A DNA stretch of 64,000 nucleotides from Acinetobacter boissieri (GCF_900096955.1 NZ_FMYL01000003.1:124001-188000), one strand, 5' to 3'. Positions 45,737-56,536 are shown, counted from the stretch's first letter. Numbers and translations are program-made. The notes: generated by a model not told the origin, from the letters alone.

Positions 45737-46954
45737 ATGAAACGTCCAATCTATCTTGATTACGCAGCAACAACACCCGTAGACCCTATTGTGGCAGAAC
45801 GCATGATGGCGTGTCTTACATTTGAAGGTGATTTTGGTAACCCTGCTTCACGCTCACATGCCCATGGTTGGCAAGCTGAAGAAAAAGCAGAATATGCAAG
45901 AGAACAAGTTGCTAACCTTGTAAAAGCAGACCCTCGTGAAATTGTTTGGACTTCTGGTGCAACCGAAGCTGATAACCTAGCACTCAAAGGTATTGCTCAA
46001 TTTTACTCACAAAAAGGTAAACACATTGTTACCAGTAAAATTGAACATAAAGCAATTTTAGATACTTGCCGTGAGCTTGAATCAGAAGGCTTTGAAATCA
46101 CTTACATTGAACCAGAACCAAAAACTGGTTTGATTACACCACAAATGGTTGCTGACGTACTACGCCCAGATACCGTTTTAGTATCACTCATGATGGTGAA
46201 TAACGAACTGGGTACAGTTACAGATATTGCAGCAATTGGTGAGCTTACACGTGCCAACAAAACATTTTTCCATGTTGATGGAGCGCAAGCAGCGGGTAAA
46301 GTAGATATTGATTTAAGTACACTACAAGTCGACTTAATGAGCTTTTCTGCGCACAAAGCGTATGGCCCGAAAGGAATGGGGGCACTCTATGTACGCCGTA
46401 AACCACGTGTACGTCTAAAAGCACAAATGCATGGTGGTGGACACGAACGTGGTATGCGTTCAGGCACACTCGCAACACACCAAATTGTAGGTATGGGTGA
46501 AGCATTTGAACTTGCGGGCAAAAATCTTGTTGCTGAGCAAGCAAGACTACGTATTTTACGTGATCGTCTTTGGAATGGTTTACAAGATTTAGAACAAGTC
46601 TTTTTAAACGGACATCCTGTTCATAATGTTGCAAACTTCTTGAATATCAGCTTCAACTTTGTTGAAGGCGAATCACTCATGATGGCACTCAAAGATATTT
46701 CAGTATCAAGTGGTTCAGCATGTACATCTGCAACATTAGAGCCATCTTATGTACTTCGAGCGCTTGGTTTATCTGATGAACTCGCTCATAGCTCAATTCG
46801 TTTTAGCTTTGGTAAATATACGACTGAAGCAGAAATTGACCACGTGATTGCAATCACAAAGTCAGCTGTTGAAAAGCTACGTGACCTATCTCCACTTTGG
46901 GATATGTACAAAGACGGGATTGATCTTTCATCGGTTGAATGGGCTGAGCACTAA
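45737..46954 (+). CDS. iscS: Cysteine desulfurase IscS
   Basis: This 405-residue PLP enzyme takes sulfur from cysteine for Fe-S clusters and tRNA thiolation. The PLP Lys is in [12 protein letters not shown] and the active Cys is in [23 protein letters not shown] on the mobile loop. It begins [16 protein letters not shown]. The ATG at 45737 comes right after the iscR stop, so they are co-transcribed. Confidence 0.97.
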   Translation: MKRPIYLDYAATTPVDPIVAERMMACLTFEGDFGNPASRSHAHGWQAEEKAEYAREQVANLVKADPREIVWTSGATEADNLALKGIAQFYSQKGKHIVTSKIEHKAILDTCRELESEGFEITYIEPEPKTGLITPQMVADVLRPDTVLVSLMMVNNELGTVTDIAAIGELTRANKTFFHVDGAQAAGKVDIDLSTLQVDLMSFSAHKAYGPKGMGALYVRRKPRVRLKAQMHGGGHERGMRSGTLATHQIVGMGEAFELAGKNLVAEQARLRILRDRLWNGLQDLEQVFLNGHPVHNVANFLNISFNFVEGESLMMALKDISVSSGSACTSATLEPSYVLRALGLSDELAHSSIRFSFGKYTTEAEIDHVIAITKSAVEKLRDLSPLWDMYKDGIDLSSVEWAEH

Positions 46955-47024
46955 TCTCACCAACCTTTCAATTGAATCACATATATTACAGAACTTAGGT
47001 AACCCCCAGGTTAGGAGAAATATC

Positions 47025-47411
47025 ATGGCATATAGCGAAAAAGTAATTGATCATTACGAAAACCCAAGAAATGTTGGTGTATTAGACAAAAATGCAGCAA
47101 ATGTTGGTACAGGCATGGTCGGTGCGCCTGCATGTGGAGATGTCATGCGCTTACAAATCCAAGTCAGTGACGAAGGAATTATTGAACAAGCGCGTTTTAA
47201 AACATATGGCTGTGGTTCAGCCATTGCATCAAGTTCTTTAGTGACTGAATGGCTTAAGGGCAAAACTTTAGACGAAGCACAAGCCATTAAAAATATTGAT
47301 ATTGCAACTGAACTTGCCCTTCCTCCTGTAAAAGTACACTGTTCAGTACTTGCAGAAGATGCAATCAAAGCTGCAATCGAAGATTTTCGTACTAAAAAAT
47401 CTAGCGTTTAA
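47025..47411 (+). CDS. iscU: Fe-S cluster scaffold IscU
   Basis: This 128-residue scaffold has ligands Cys37, Asp39, Cys63, His105 and Cys106 and the HscA recognition motif LPPVK (99-103). Length and N-terminus ([18 protein letters not shown]) match E. coli IscU. TTAGGAGA before the ATG is a strong ribosome site and fixes the start. Clusters are built here with sulfur from IscS. Confidence 0.97.
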   Translation: MAYSEKVIDHYENPRNVGVLDKNAANVGTGMVGAPACGDVMRLQIQVSDEGIIEQARFKTYGCGSAIASSSLVTEWLKGKTLDEAQAIKNIDIATELALPPVKVHCSVLAEDAIKAAIEDFRTKKSSV

Positions 47412-47437
47412 ATACCCTAACCACTGATGGAGTTTTC

Positions 47438-47758
47438 ATGATCCACTTAACCGAAAGTGCTGCAACACATATTCGCAACTACATTACAAATCGTGGTAAA
47501 GGCGAAGGCATTCGTGTAGGAGTGAAAACTTCAGGGTGTTCAGGCTTAGCATATGTTCTAGAATTTGTAGACAATATAGACCAACATGACCAAATATTTG
47601 AGAATTTTGGGGTGAAAATATTTATAGACCCTAAAAGTCTTGTTTATATCAATGGTTTAGAAATGGACTATGTTAAAAATGGTTTAAATGAAGGTTTTGA
47701 GTTTAACAACCCTAATAAAAAAGGGGAATGCGGCTGTGGTGAATCATTTACTGTTTAA
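47438..47758 (+). CDS. iscA: Fe-S assembly A-type carrier IscA
   Basis: This 106-residue A-type carrier has the conserved Cys in TSGCSG (34) and the C-terminal pair in GECGCGESF (98 and 100). It transfers clusters or iron to [4Fe-4S] proteins. Fourth gene of the isc operon; a terminator-like hairpin follows it. Confidence 0.96.
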   Translation: MIHLTESAATHIRNYITNRGKGEGIRVGVKTSGCSGLAYVLEFVDNIDQHDQIFENFGVKIFIDPKSLVYINGLEMDYVKNGLNEGFEFNNPNKKGECGCGESFTV

Positions 47759-47795
47759 GTCTTAAACAAACTTTCATCCTTTTATCATATCCTTT

Positions 47796-47816
47796 AAACG
47801 GTGTTTCACCGTTTTT
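47796..47816 (+). terminator. Terminator-like hairpin inside the isc operon
   Basis: AAACGGTG (47796-47803) pairs with CACCGTTT (47807-47814) around a 3-base loop, followed by further T. It lies between iscA and hscB and probably terminates part of the transcripts. Confidence 0.65.
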
Positions 47817-47837
47817 AGCTTTTTATGGCAATGACGT

Positions 47838-48350
47838 ATGAACTATTTTGAACAGTTTGATCTTCCTGAACAATTAGATCTTGACCTAAATGCACTTAAA
47901 GCTAATTTTCTGAAATTGCAACAGCAATACCATCCAGATCAAGCAAAAGATAAAAATGCTGCACTGATTCAATCCAGTGAAATCAATCAAGCCTATAAAA
48001 TACTCTTACAGGTCGACTCGCGTGCAGGCTACTTACTCAAGTTACATCAACAAGACCAACATCTTGACCAATCTATTCATGATTTAGAGTTTTTACAATC
48101 CGCTCTAGAGTTTAGAGAAATACTTGATGAAGCAACATCTACCGAAGAACTTGATCAGCTAAAAAAACAGATTCAATCACATATTCAAGCCTTAACGAAT
48201 ACTTTCAACGCGCATTTCACCCAACAACACTGGTTAGATGCTCAAGATAGCGTTAGAAAATTACAATTTTTCCAAAAAGTTTTAAACGATATAGATAAAG
48301 CAGAAGAAGACATTCTAGATCAACACATAAATTTAGATGATGACTTCTAA
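47838..48350 (+). CDS. hscB: J-domain co-chaperone HscB
   Basis: This 170-residue protein has an N-terminal J domain with the HPD motif (QQYHPDQAKDK) and a C-terminal helical domain that binds IscU. It delivers IscU to HscA and stimulates its ATPase. It starts 79 bases after iscA, beyond the internal hairpin, and precedes hscA by 32 bases. Confidence 0.95.
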   Translation: MNYFEQFDLPEQLDLDLNALKANFLKLQQQYHPDQAKDKNAALIQSSEINQAYKILLQVDSRAGYLLKLHQQDQHLDQSIHDLEFLQSALEFREILDEATSTEELDQLKKQIQSHIQALTNTFNAHFTQQHWLDAQDSVRKLQFFQKVLNDIDKAEEDILDQHINLDDDF

Positions 48351-48382
48351 TTCACTTTACACTTATCAAGGATTTTTAACAC

Positions 48383-50248
48383 ATGGCCCTTTTGCACATT
48401 GCAGAGCCCGGACAATCAAGTGAGCCGCATCAACACCGTATCGCCATTGGTATTGATTTAGGAACAACTCACTCTTTAGTAGCAACCATACGATCTGGCA
48501 AAGCACATGTACTGCCCGACCAAGATGGCCATGTATTACTCCCATCAGTAGTGCATTATGCGGCTGAAAATACCTCGTATGGTTACGCAGCTCAAAAATT
48601 TTTAGTCCATGACCCAAGTAATACCATTACGTCTGTAAAACGTTTTATGGGTCGTTCTCAAGCAGATATTAAATTTCAACACCCATATCAACTCATGGGT
48701 ACAGCACAAGATATGCCAACATTTCAAACAGCTGCGGGTCAAAAAACGCCTGTTGAAATTTCGGCTGATTTGCTCAAACAGCTCAAATACCGTGCTGAAC
48801 AAAGCGTAGCTCAACAAATACAAGGTGCTGTTATCACTGTACCTGCCTATTTTGATGAAGCTCAAAGACAAGCCACGCGTGATGCTGCACAGCTAGCAGG
48901 ACTCAATGTACTGCGCTTACTCAACGAACCCACTGCGGCAGCTGTTGCTTATGGTTTAGATCAAACATCTAAACTAGAGCTTGACCAAAACTATGTCATT
49001 TATGATTTGGGTGGCGGTACATTTGACGTATCTATTTTACGTTTTTCACAAGGCGTATTTGAGGTATTGGCTACAGGCGGGCATACTGCTTTAGGTGGTG
49101 ATGACCTAGACCGCCTGATTGTAAAATGGCTGAAGCAACAACTCAATCTTGAAAATATAGATAACACGAGTTATGCAAACTTTATTAACGCTGCAAAACA
49201 GGCAAAAGAAGCATTATCTACACAAACCCATGTGAATATTGCTGTTGAAGAACATAGTGTTGAATTAGATCGATTAACATTTGAAACAATTATACAGCCT
49301 GCTTTAGACCGTACCCTACACGTATGTAAACGTGTACTGAGAGATGCTAAGCTCGAGCTGAGCGAGATCAAACAGGTTGTATTGGTTGGTGGTTCAACCC
49401 GTTCATATGCGGTTCAAGATGCTGTCGAGAAGCTATTCAATCAAACACCGCTGTGTAGTATTAACCCAGATGAAGTGGTTGCAATTGGTGCTGCAATGAC
49501 TGCAGATCAACTGATTGGTAACAGTACAGAACAGGCTTTACTACTTGACGTGACTCCACTTTCTCTTGGTTTAGAAACCATGGGGGGATTAGTCGAACGT
49601 ATTATTCCACGTAATACTGCTATTCCAATTGCACGAAAACAAGAGTTTACCACGTATAAAGATGGTCAAACTGCAATGTTGATTCATGTACTACAAGGTG
49701 AACGTGACTTAGTTGAACATTGTCGATCTCTTGGTCAATTTATTTTGCATGGCATTCCACCCATGACAGCAGGTCAAGCACGTATTGAGGTCACTTTTCA
49801 AGTCGATGCAAATGGCTTACTTTCAGTATCTGCACAAGAAACCACCTCCGGCATACAAGCAAATATCGACATCAAACCCTCTTATGGTTTATCTGATGCA
49901 GACATGGAACGTTTACTGCTCGATGGCTATAAATATGCAGAAGAAGATAAACATTTGCGTCATTTGCACGAAACCAAGATGGAAGCAGAACGTGAACTAG
50001 AAGCACTCACTCAAGCCCTTACAGCAGATGCTCAATTGCTTAATGAAGAGCAACTGTTAAAATTGCAGCACGTTCAGCAACAATTAGGTACTGCATTACA
50101 AAGTGACCAAATTGATAACATCGAAAGTGCAGTAAAGCAATTAAAGCAACAGAGTGATCAATTTGCTGCTTTACGAATGAACCGTCATATTGACCATGCC
50201 CTCAAAGGCACTAAACTTGATGACTGGTCCACCCCAAGTACTAAATAG
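48383..50248 (+). CDS. hscA: Hsp70-type chaperone HscA
   Basis: This 621-residue Hsp70 specialised for Fe-S transfer has nucleotide-binding motifs [28 protein letters not shown] (as IYDLGGG) and [14 protein letters not shown], and a substrate domain beginning near [16 protein letters not shown]. It acts on IscU bound to HscB to release clusters. Co-transcribed with hscB and fdx. Confidence 0.96.
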   Translation: MALLHIAEPGQSSEPHQHRIAIGIDLGTTHSLVATIRSGKAHVLPDQDGHVLLPSVVHYAAENTSYGYAAQKFLVHDPSNTITSVKRFMGRSQADIKFQHPYQLMGTAQDMPTFQTAAGQKTPVEISADLLKQLKYRAEQSVAQQIQGAVITVPAYFDEAQRQATRDAAQLAGLNVLRLLNEPTAAAVAYGLDQTSKLELDQNYVIYDLGGGTFDVSILRFSQGVFEVLATGGHTALGGDDLDRLIVKWLKQQLNLENIDNTSYANFINAAKQAKEALSTQTHVNIAVEEHSVELDRLTFETIIQPALDRTLHVCKRVLRDAKLELSEIKQVVLVGGSTRSYAVQDAVEKLFNQTPLCSINPDEVVAIGAAMTADQLIGNSTEQALLLDVTPLSLGLETMGGLVERIIPRNTAIPIARKQEFTTYKDGQTAMLIHVLQGERDLVEHCRSLGQFILHGIPPMTAGQARIEVTFQVDANGLLSVSAQETTSGIQANIDIKPSYGLSDADMERLLLDGYKYAEEDKHLRHLHETKMEAERELEALTQALTADAQLLNEEQLLKLQHVQQQLGTALQSDQIDNIESAVKQLKQQSDQFAALRMNRHIDHALKGTKLDDWSTPSTK

Positions 50249-50257
50249 GTAACCGAT

Positions 50258-50599
50258 ATGCCACGTATAAAAGTCCTTCCTCATGCACAGTTTTGTCCAG
50301 AAGGTGCAGAATTCGAAGTTGAAGAAAACAGCAACTTGTGTGCAAGCCTCCATGAGCACGGTATCAAAATTGAACATGCATGTGATATGTCATGTGCTTG
50401 TACGACCTGCCACGTTGTTATTCGTAGAGGATTTGATGGCCTAGACGAAATGAATGATGTAGAGGCAGATTTACTTGACCGTGCTTGGGGACTTGAACCT
50501 GACTCTCGTTTATCTTGCCAAGTTAAAATTGTAAATGAAGATTTAGAAGTAGAAATTCCAAAATATACAATTAACCACGCTTCAGAAGGCAGTCATTAA
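50258..50599 (+). CDS. fdx: [2Fe-2S] ferredoxin of the isc operon
   Basis: This 113-residue adrenodoxin-type ferredoxin has cluster ligands Cys42, Cys48, Cys51 and Cys87 in the pattern CxxxxxCxxC...C. It supplies electrons for cluster assembly. Last gene of the isc operon, 9 bases after hscA; a terminator follows. Confidence 0.96.
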   Translation: MPRIKVLPHAQFCPEGAEFEVEENSNLCASLHEHGIKIEHACDMSCACTTCHVVIRRGFDGLDEMNDVEADLLDRAWGLEPDSRLSCQVKIVNEDLEVEIPKYTINHASEGSH

Positions 50600-50612
50600 C
50601 AGCCTAGATAAG

Positions 50613-50644
50613 ATAAATGCTTAGACTTTATTCTAAGCATTTAT
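50613..50644. terminator. Bidirectional terminator between fdx and the cyclase gene
   Basis: ATAAATGCTTAG (50613-50624) and CTAAGCATTTAT (50633-50644) form a perfect 12-base-pair stem with an 8-base loop. It overlaps the stop codon of the convergent cyclase gene. Confidence 0.7.
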
Positions 50645-52095
50645 TCCCTATCTAAAATTTCAATCACTTCATCACTCAGTGTTAACTTAGCAACACCTTG
50701 AGTCGTGGTTATATTTTTTTGATTTTTGAGCGTTTCTGTCATTTTTTCTAAAATGCTAATGAGTTTAGTATGCTCATAGTGCTGTATTTCTTCTAAATTC
50801 AACAGTAAATGAAAGCCTTTATAGTTATAGTCAAACCATTGCTGCATATCTGCAGTATTACCCGTATATTTTTCCAAAATTTGCCACGTGTTCATAGGGT
50901 TTTGCATACCCTTAAGTTGCAAGTGTTGTTTTGGAATACAAATAAACTGATCTTTCACTAAGCTATATGTACTGTCTGCAACTAAAATCTCATCAATATC
51001 AGCAACAGCTTGTAAACGAGATGCTAAATTCACATTATGACCAATGACAGTGTAAGACATACGGTAATTTGAACCATAGTTTCCGACGTGGCAATATCCT
51101 GTACTCACACCCATACGAATATGTAATTCAGGAAATCCCATTTTTAACCATCTTTCACGTAATACATGCATTTGTTGGCGCATCATAAGTGCCATTTCAA
51201 TACACTTCTTAGCATCTTGCTCTAAACCATTCGTATGCGGATCACCAAAAAATATTAAGATCCCGTCTCCAATAAATTTATCTAATGTTGCTTCATATTT
51301 TTTAGCAATTTCGGTCATATGGTCTAGATAATCATTGAGTAAAAATGCCAACTCTTCAGGAGGCAAACTTTCTGCAAGCTCAGTAAAGCCTTGAATATCT
51401 GAAAAGAAAATCGTCATTTTCTTTCTTTTATAATCAATTTTAGCTTGTGTTTCACCACTCATAATTGACTGCCACAGTTGTTTTGGTGCATAGCGACTTA
51501 ACTGCGTTGAAAATTGGACATAGCGGTCCATTTGCTCTTGATAATAGTGTTTCGTTTTTTTCACACGTTCCAAATAGTTTTTATAAAAATAAGAAACTGA
51601 GCCCAGAAAGAGTAAAAAGCATGAAAAACTATAAAGAACCAAATGTATTTGATTTAAATTAAAATAATTTTTAAAACCAAATGCTGAAATACTGGCCAAG
51701 TAAATGGTTGTTATGCCAATTGCACTTAAAGCTACTGTGGTTATAAATGAAGCTTTAAAGGTACTACCAATAAAAATAAGACTAATGATTAACAGCAAAC
51801 TAAAAACGAGTGAAAAATGAACAGATGCAATTGCTAATGCAGCAACAATAACATCAAATACAAAAATACAGTGCCGTGCAATGGCTTCATTATTAATTTT
51901 ATATTTTAAATAATAAAATGTTTTAATAGATATCGGTAATAAAATCACACTGGCAATTGGCACTGTCCAATAAACCAACCGCATGGTTTCATCTGTATAG
52001 TAAATAAAAACAGCAACAGAAAGTATCGTATATGCAACCGCACGATAAATGCTTTCTATAGCAAATCTATTCATTGAAATACGATCAAACAGCAT
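50641..52095 (-). CDS. Membrane-bound class III adenylate/guanylate cyclase
   Basis: The 484 residues have an N-terminal block of about six membrane helices (about 10-190), then a class III catalytic domain (about 225-410). Visible catalytic residues are the metal Asp in FFSDIQGFT and GDGILIFFGDP, the purine-selecting Lys in LDKFIGDG, and the Asn and Arg in HNVNLASRL. The second purine-selecting position is Thr (SYTVIGH), as in class IIIb adenylyl cyclases, so cAMP is the likely product. No HAMP domain is apparent. It may respond to a membrane or ion signal. The ATG at 52093-52095 has only a weak ribosome site, and ATG 52074 is possible. Confidence 0.88.
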   Translation of the reverse strand: MLFDRISMNRFAIESIYRAVAYTILSVAVFIYYTDETMRLVYWTVPIASVILLPISIKTFYYLKYKINNEAIARHCIFVFDVIVAALAIASVHFSLVFSLLLIISLIFIGSTFKASFITTVALSAIGITTIYLASISAFGFKNYFNLNQIHLVLYSFSCFLLFLGSVSYFYKNYLERVKKTKHYYQEQMDRYVQFSTQLSRYAPKQLWQSIMSGETQAKIDYKRKKMTIFFSDIQGFTELAESLPPEELAFLLNDYLDHMTEIAKKYEATLDKFIGDGILIFFGDPHTNGLEQDAKKCIEMALMMRQQMHVLRERWLKMGFPELHIRMGVSTGYCHVGNYGSNYRMSYTVIGHNVNLASRLQAVADIDEILVADSTYSLVKDQFICIPKQHLQLKGMQNPMNTWQILEKYTGNTADMQQWFDYNYKGFHLLLNLEEIQHYEHTKLISILEKMTETLKNQKNITTTQGVAKLTLSDEVIEILDRE

Positions 52096-52144
52096 CTATA
52101 CACGCCTATGCAACCAGTATATTGATGAATATAGTGTGTATGAA

Positions 52145-52594
52145 CTAATCCATACGCCAATCGAACGGCATATCACCCTGTCCACGTAAAGCAAGCATCA
52201 GAGTTTGTCGCATGTGTGATAATACTTCACTGCTGTATGGTACAGCATTTAAACCCCAAACAGCTTTTGGCCATGCTGTATCATTTTGATAGCGCACGAC
52301 ATGGTGAAAATGTAATTGAGATACGACATTACCAAGCGCAGCAACATTCATTTTATCTGCACGAAAAACTTTTGCTAATTGACTAGACAACCAGCTAGAC
52401 TCTCTTAAGAATTGCTCTTGATCTGCCTGACTTAGCTCATATAACTCAGTAATACCTGGCACTCTTGGTACAAGAATCAACCAAGGGAATTGCATATCAT
52501 TAACTAAGCGACAAGTCGATAATGGAAAGTCACCAACAAAAAAGGTGTCTTGTGCTAATTGTGGATGTAAACTAAACATATCTTTATAGATCAT
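52145..52594 (-). CDS. HIT-family hydrolase
   Basis: This 149-residue histidine-triad protein has the motif QLHFHHVVR (H-x-H-H) near residues 90-97. HIT proteins hydrolyse nucleotide phosphoramidates or dinucleoside polyphosphates. The N-terminal segment FFVGDFPLSTCRLVNDMQFPWLILVPRV fits the bacterial branch. It lies 49 bases from the cyclase gene on the same strand. Precise substrate unknown. Confidence 0.85.
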   Translation of the reverse strand: MIYKDMFSLHPQLAQDTFFVGDFPLSTCRLVNDMQFPWLILVPRVPGITELYELSQADQEQFLRESSWLSSQLAKVFRADKMNVAALGNVVSQLHFHHVVRYQNDTAWPKAVWGLNAVPYSSEVLSHMRQTLMLALRGQGDMPFDWRMD

Positions 52595-52645
52595 GACAGT
52601 AGAAGTTGCTTCATATTAACATATAGATGCTATTGTGAATATCTA

Positions 52646-52683
52646 AGCACTCTATTTGTGACAATATTTGCCAATAGAGTGCT
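52646..52683. repeat. 11-base inverted repeat between the HIT gene and mfd
   Basis: AGCACTCTATT (52646-52656) and AATAGAGTGCT (52673-52683) are perfect inverses with a 16-base loop, just beyond the mfd stop. No T-run follows on the minus strand, so terminator function is uncertain. Confidence 0.45.
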
Positions 52684-52718
52684 GTCTTTAGCAACAATCA
52701 AAAGAAACCATGCCAATC

Positions 52719-55700
52719 TTATAAAAGCTTTTGCAGTAAATCTTTAATAAAAGCAATACGCTGTGCATATTCGGTCAGATTAACAGTAATTTTTAAACGT
52801 TGGCCGCCTTCCATTCTAAAATATGTGGGCTGTTTTTGCATGAGCTGAATAATCGTAATCGCTTGCACAGGTGTGGTTGGCGAAAACTCTACATATCCAC
52901 CTTGGGCCGCAATATCAATTTTGTTAATTTCCAATTGTTCTGCAGTTAAGCGAATTTCATGCACTGCAAATAACTGTTTTACAGCGTCGGGCAATATACC
53001 AAAACGATCAATCAACTCCATGCGTATATGATTGAGCTTATCTAACGTACTGGTATTACTAATACGTTTGTAAAAAAGTAGCCGCTGGTGCGCATCTCCC
53101 AAATAACTATCTGGAATTAATGCAGGTAAATGTAAATTAATCTCTGAAGTTAAATTCAGTGGTGCATCAAAGTTTGCTGTTTTGCCTTTCTGTACTGCTT
53201 TTGTTGCTTTTTCAAGCATTTCCATATACAAACTATAACCAATAGTTTGCATCGAACCACTTTGTTTTTCACCGAGTAACTCACCTGCACCTCGAATTTC
53301 TAGATCTTCGGTGGCTAACATAAAACCAGCCCCCAAGTGAGAGGCCCTTTGAATTGCATCTAAACGCTTTTCTGCATCTCCTTTTAAGCCTTTAATTGAC
53401 GGCACTAAAAGGTATGCATATGCTTGATGGTGTGAGCGACCAACACGACCACGAAGTTGATGTAATTGCGCTAAACCAAGCTTGTCCGCACGTTCAATAA
53501 TAATAGTATTGGCATTCGGTACATCAATACCCGTCTCTACAATCGTTGAACATACCAAAACATTATGTTCTTTGTGATAAAACTGCTGCATAACTTGCTC
53601 AAGCTCACGTTCACGCATTTGACCGTGTGCAACAGCCACACGTGCCTCTGGCACTAAGTTACGAATATTTTCTGCGGTACGCTCAATAGTATCGACTTCA
53701 TTATGCAAAAAGTAGACTTGTCCACCACGTAACAGCTCACGCAAAATTGCTTCTGTAATGGTTGCACTAGTCTGCTCTTGCACAAATGTCTTTACGGCTA
53801 AACGGCGTGCAGGTGGCGTCGCAATAATAGATAGATCACGCATACCACTAAACGACATATTTAAAGTACGTGGAATAGGTGTTGCGGTAAGAGTCAGCAT
53901 ATCAACATCTGCACGCAGTGCTTTAATCCGTTCTTTATCACGCACACCAAAGCGGTGCTCTTCATCAACCACCATCAGACCTAAATTTTTAAATACAATA
54001 TGGTCTTGCAAAATTTTATGTGTACCAATCACAATATCTACTTGACCATCTGCTAGATCTTGAATGGTTTTTTGATGGGTTTTATTTGAGCCAAAGCGAG
54101 AAAGTACTTCTATACGTACAGGCCAATCTGCAAAACGATCTTTAAATGATTCATAATGTTGCTGTGCCAACAATGTGGTTGGTACAAGTACTGCAACTTG
54201 TTTACCATTTTCAACTGCCACAAAAGCAGCCCGCATGGCCACTTCTGTTTTACCGAAGCCTACGTCTCCACACACCAAGCGATCCATAGGTTTAGGTTGT
54301 TGCATGTCATGCAATGTCATTTCAATGGTATTGGCTTGATCTAAAGTTTCTTCATATAAAAATGAATTTGCAAATAAATGATACGCAGTATTATCGACTT
54401 TAAACGCAAAACTTGGTTTAGCCTGACGCCGTGCTTGTACGTGTAATAACTCAACAGCAACATCATGAATTTGCTCTAATGCTTTACGTTTAGCTTTATT
54501 CCAAGCATCTGTACCCAGTTTATGTAATGGTGCTAAATCTGGATCTCCACCGCTGTATCGGCTAATTAAATGTAAATTCGATACAGGTACATATACCTTC
54601 GCCTCACCTGCATAGTTTAATTGTAAGAACTCATGTGCCTGCCCATCTATTTCTAAAAAAACTAATCCCGCATACCGACCAACACCATAGTCTATATGTA
54701 CAATTGGCGAGCCAATACTTAACTCAGTCAAGCTTTTAATTAAGAATTCTTCAGAAACTTCTTGCTGTCTTTTCTTACGGCGTTGAATGATACGATGTTC
54801 ATACAGTTGGTTTTCAGAAATAATAACTAAACGCTCAGGCACATCTAAACCACGATCTAACGGCGCATTGGTAATCGCTAAACGATACTTTTTCTTAATG
54901 AAATCTGCATAAGAGTGAACCTGTTTAACTTCACCTAAATGCGGCCGCAGTGCATCTTTTAGTGACTCTCTACGCCCTGCTGTTTCTGCAACAATCAGCA
55001 CATTCGCTGTTTGCGATACAATAAACTCACTCAGCTCGGCAAACGGATGTTGTTTTTTAATATCAACAGCCAATTTTTTGGGCAATTGGGCTGTTAAATT
55101 AACGACGCCCACCTTATCTGCTAATAAATTTTCAGACAGCTCAATACGGCGAAAAGTATTTATATGTTCTAATACTTGGTTTGGCTGTAAAAAAAGTTGC
55201 TCTGGTGCAAGAAGTGGCTGATCTAAGTTATGTCTACGGTCTTCAAAACGTCTATAGGTATCTTGCCAAAAATGTAATAAATCATCATCAATACCTTCAT
55301 ATGTAATGACAATAGAGTGGCGAGGTAAATAAGACGATACATAGCCGTCAGCCAACATGGCTTCTTCACTAAAGAACAGTGGAAAGTAAAACTCAATCCC
55401 TGGTGAAGAAATACCTTCAAGAATATCTTGATAAAATGGATTTTTTTTACTATTTGAACGTGGAAAACTCTGCGCGTAACGCTCACGAAACGTTGATCTA
55501 CCCTCTTTCAATGGAAATTCTTTGGCAGGTAACACACGAAATTCTGTTAAATTTTCAGTAGTGCGCTGAGTTTCAGGATCAAAAAACTTTAAAGTTTCAA
55601 TTTCGTCGTCAAATAGATCTATACGTATAGGCTGTGTTTGTCCAGAAGCATAAATATCCATAATACTACCACGTACAGCAAACTCACCGTGGTCGTATAC

Positions 55701-56174
55701 AGAGTCAACTAAATGATACCCTGCTTGAATTAAACGTTTTTTCTGTATTTCCAAATCAAAGTGGTGACCAATTTGAATATCAAAATGTTCACCTAAAAGC
55801 CAAGAAGTGGGGGCGACACGCTGAGAAAATGTAGATGCTGTCAGTAATAAAACGCCACTGCTTGGCATATCGGATAAAATGGCTAAACGCTCTGACACAA
55901 TGTCTTGATGAGGTGATAAGCGGTCGTAAGGCAAAATTTCCCAATCTGGAAACACAAAGGCGTGTATTCCATAAAAAGCCAGTTCACTCTCGAGTTGCAC
56001 AAGATGTTGCGTGTTTTTTGCCACTATCACAAAAAGTTGTTTTTTCTCTGTGGCTAAAATTTCTTTCATCAGCAAACTGATTGCAGACCCAGTTACACTA
56101 CCTAACCAACGTTTTTGTTTGTGTTTTAACTGATCTAACTGGAGTGCTGAAATTTCTTTTTCAAAAATAAACAT
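52719..56174 (-). CDS. mfd: Transcription-repair coupling factor Mfd
   Basis: The 1151 residues have the full Mfd layout: a UvrB-homology region in the first third (for example LPYDRLSPHQDIVSERL), an RNA-polymerase-interaction domain near 480-560 (GSPIVHIDYGVGRYAGLVFLEIDGQAHEFLQL), and a RecG-like translocase with Walker A CGDVGFGKTEVAMRA, VVDEEHRFG and LRGRVGRSHHQAYAYLL. The C-terminal TRCF domain contains DLEIRGAGELLGEKQSG. Mfd removes stalled RNA polymerase and recruits UvrAB. It is a single-gene unit divergent from rpsT. Confidence 0.97.
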   Translation of the reverse strand: MFIFEKEISALQLDQLKHKQKRWLGSVTGSAISLLMKEILATEKKQLFVIVAKNTQHLVQLESELAFYGIHAFVFPDWEILPYDRLSPHQDIVSERLAILSDMPSSGVLLLTASTFSQRVAPTSWLLGEHFDIQIGHHFDLEIQKKRLIQAGYHLVDSVYDHGEFAVRGSIMDIYASGQTQPIRIDLFDDEIETLKFFDPETQRTTENLTEFRVLPAKEFPLKEGRSTFRERYAQSFPRSNSKKNPFYQDILEGISSPGIEFYFPLFFSEEAMLADGYVSSYLPRHSIVITYEGIDDDLLHFWQDTYRRFEDRRHNLDQPLLAPEQLFLQPNQVLEHINTFRRIELSENLLADKVGVVNLTAQLPKKLAVDIKKQHPFAELSEFIVSQTANVLIVAETAGRRESLKDALRPHLGEVKQVHSYADFIKKKYRLAITNAPLDRGLDVPERLVIISENQLYEHRIIQRRKKRQQEVSEEFLIKSLTELSIGSPIVHIDYGVGRYAGLVFLEIDGQAHEFLQLNYAGEAKVYVPVSNLHLISRYSGGDPDLAPLHKLGTDAWNKAKRKALEQIHDVAVELLHVQARRQAKPSFAFKVDNTAYHLFANSFLYEETLDQANTIEMTLHDMQQPKPMDRLVCGDVGFGKTEVAMRAAFVAVENGKQVAVLVPTTLLAQQHYESFKDRFADWPVRIEVLSRFGSNKTHQKTIQDLADGQVDIVIGTHKILQDHIVFKNLGLMVVDEEHRFGVRDKERIKALRADVDMLTLTATPIPRTLNMSFSGMRDLSIIATPPARRLAVKTFVQEQTSATITEAILRELLRGGQVYFLHNEVDTIERTAENIRNLVPEARVAVAHGQMRERELEQVMQQFYHKEHNVLVCSTIVETGIDVPNANTIIIERADKLGLAQLHQLRGRVGRSHHQAYAYLLVPSIKGLKGDAEKRLDAIQRASHLGAGFMLATEDLEIRGAGELLGEKQSGSMQTIGYSLYMEMLEKATKAVQKGKTANFDAPLNLTSEINLHLPALIPDSYLGDAHQRLLFYKRISNTSTLDKLNHIRMELIDRFGILPDAVKQLFAVHEIRLTAEQLEINKIDIAAQGGYVEFSPTTPVQAITIIQLMQKQPTYFRMEGGQRLKITVNLTEYAQRIAFIKDLLQKLL

Positions 56175-56410
56175 AGACCGAATACATCATCTGCATTTTC
56201 ATAAAGCTAGATATTAGCATGTATCTAAGCGTATTGTTATGTTCTAATTTTGCACAATGATTGACTTAGACGAAATAATAAACGGCCTATTTTATGAAAT
56301 TATTTTAAAAACATGAAATGACTATAAAACATACAATACAAGAAAATTTATAGACTTTGTAAGCACATTTAAACATTTAAAAGAAAACACACGGCTTTGC
56401 TGACCGAATA
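56175..56410. other. AT-rich divergent spacer between mfd and rpsT
   Basis: This stretch probably holds the mfd promoter on the minus strand. I could not single out a convincing box pair, RNA gene or small reading frame. Confidence 0.35.
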
Positions 56411-56414
56411 AGGG

Positions 56415-56443
56415 TTGACTTCATCGCTGTGATTCATCACAAT
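56415..56443 (+). promoter_or_regulatory. rpsT promoter candidate
   Basis: TTGACT (56415-56420) and CACAAT (56438-56443) are 17 bases apart, with the start expected near 56450, just before the structured leader. Confidence 0.45.
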
Positions 56444-56457
56444 ATCGCACTTGTTTA

Positions 56458-56505
56458 CGGGCTGGTTAAGGGAAACTGTCGTAGTTTCGGTTTTGTTTCA
56501 GCCCG
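56458..56505 (+). promoter_or_regulatory. Structured leader of rpsT
   Basis: CGGGCTG (56458-56464) pairs with CAGCCCG (56499-56505), enclosing a second stem GAAACT (56472-56477) with AGTTTC (56483-56488). It ends about 30 bases before the GTG start. S20 is known to regulate its own synthesis after transcription in E. coli; this stem is a candidate site, which is inference. Confidence 0.5.
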
Positions 56506-56536
56506 CCCAGACCAATCTAATTCAAGGAGTGCAAGA

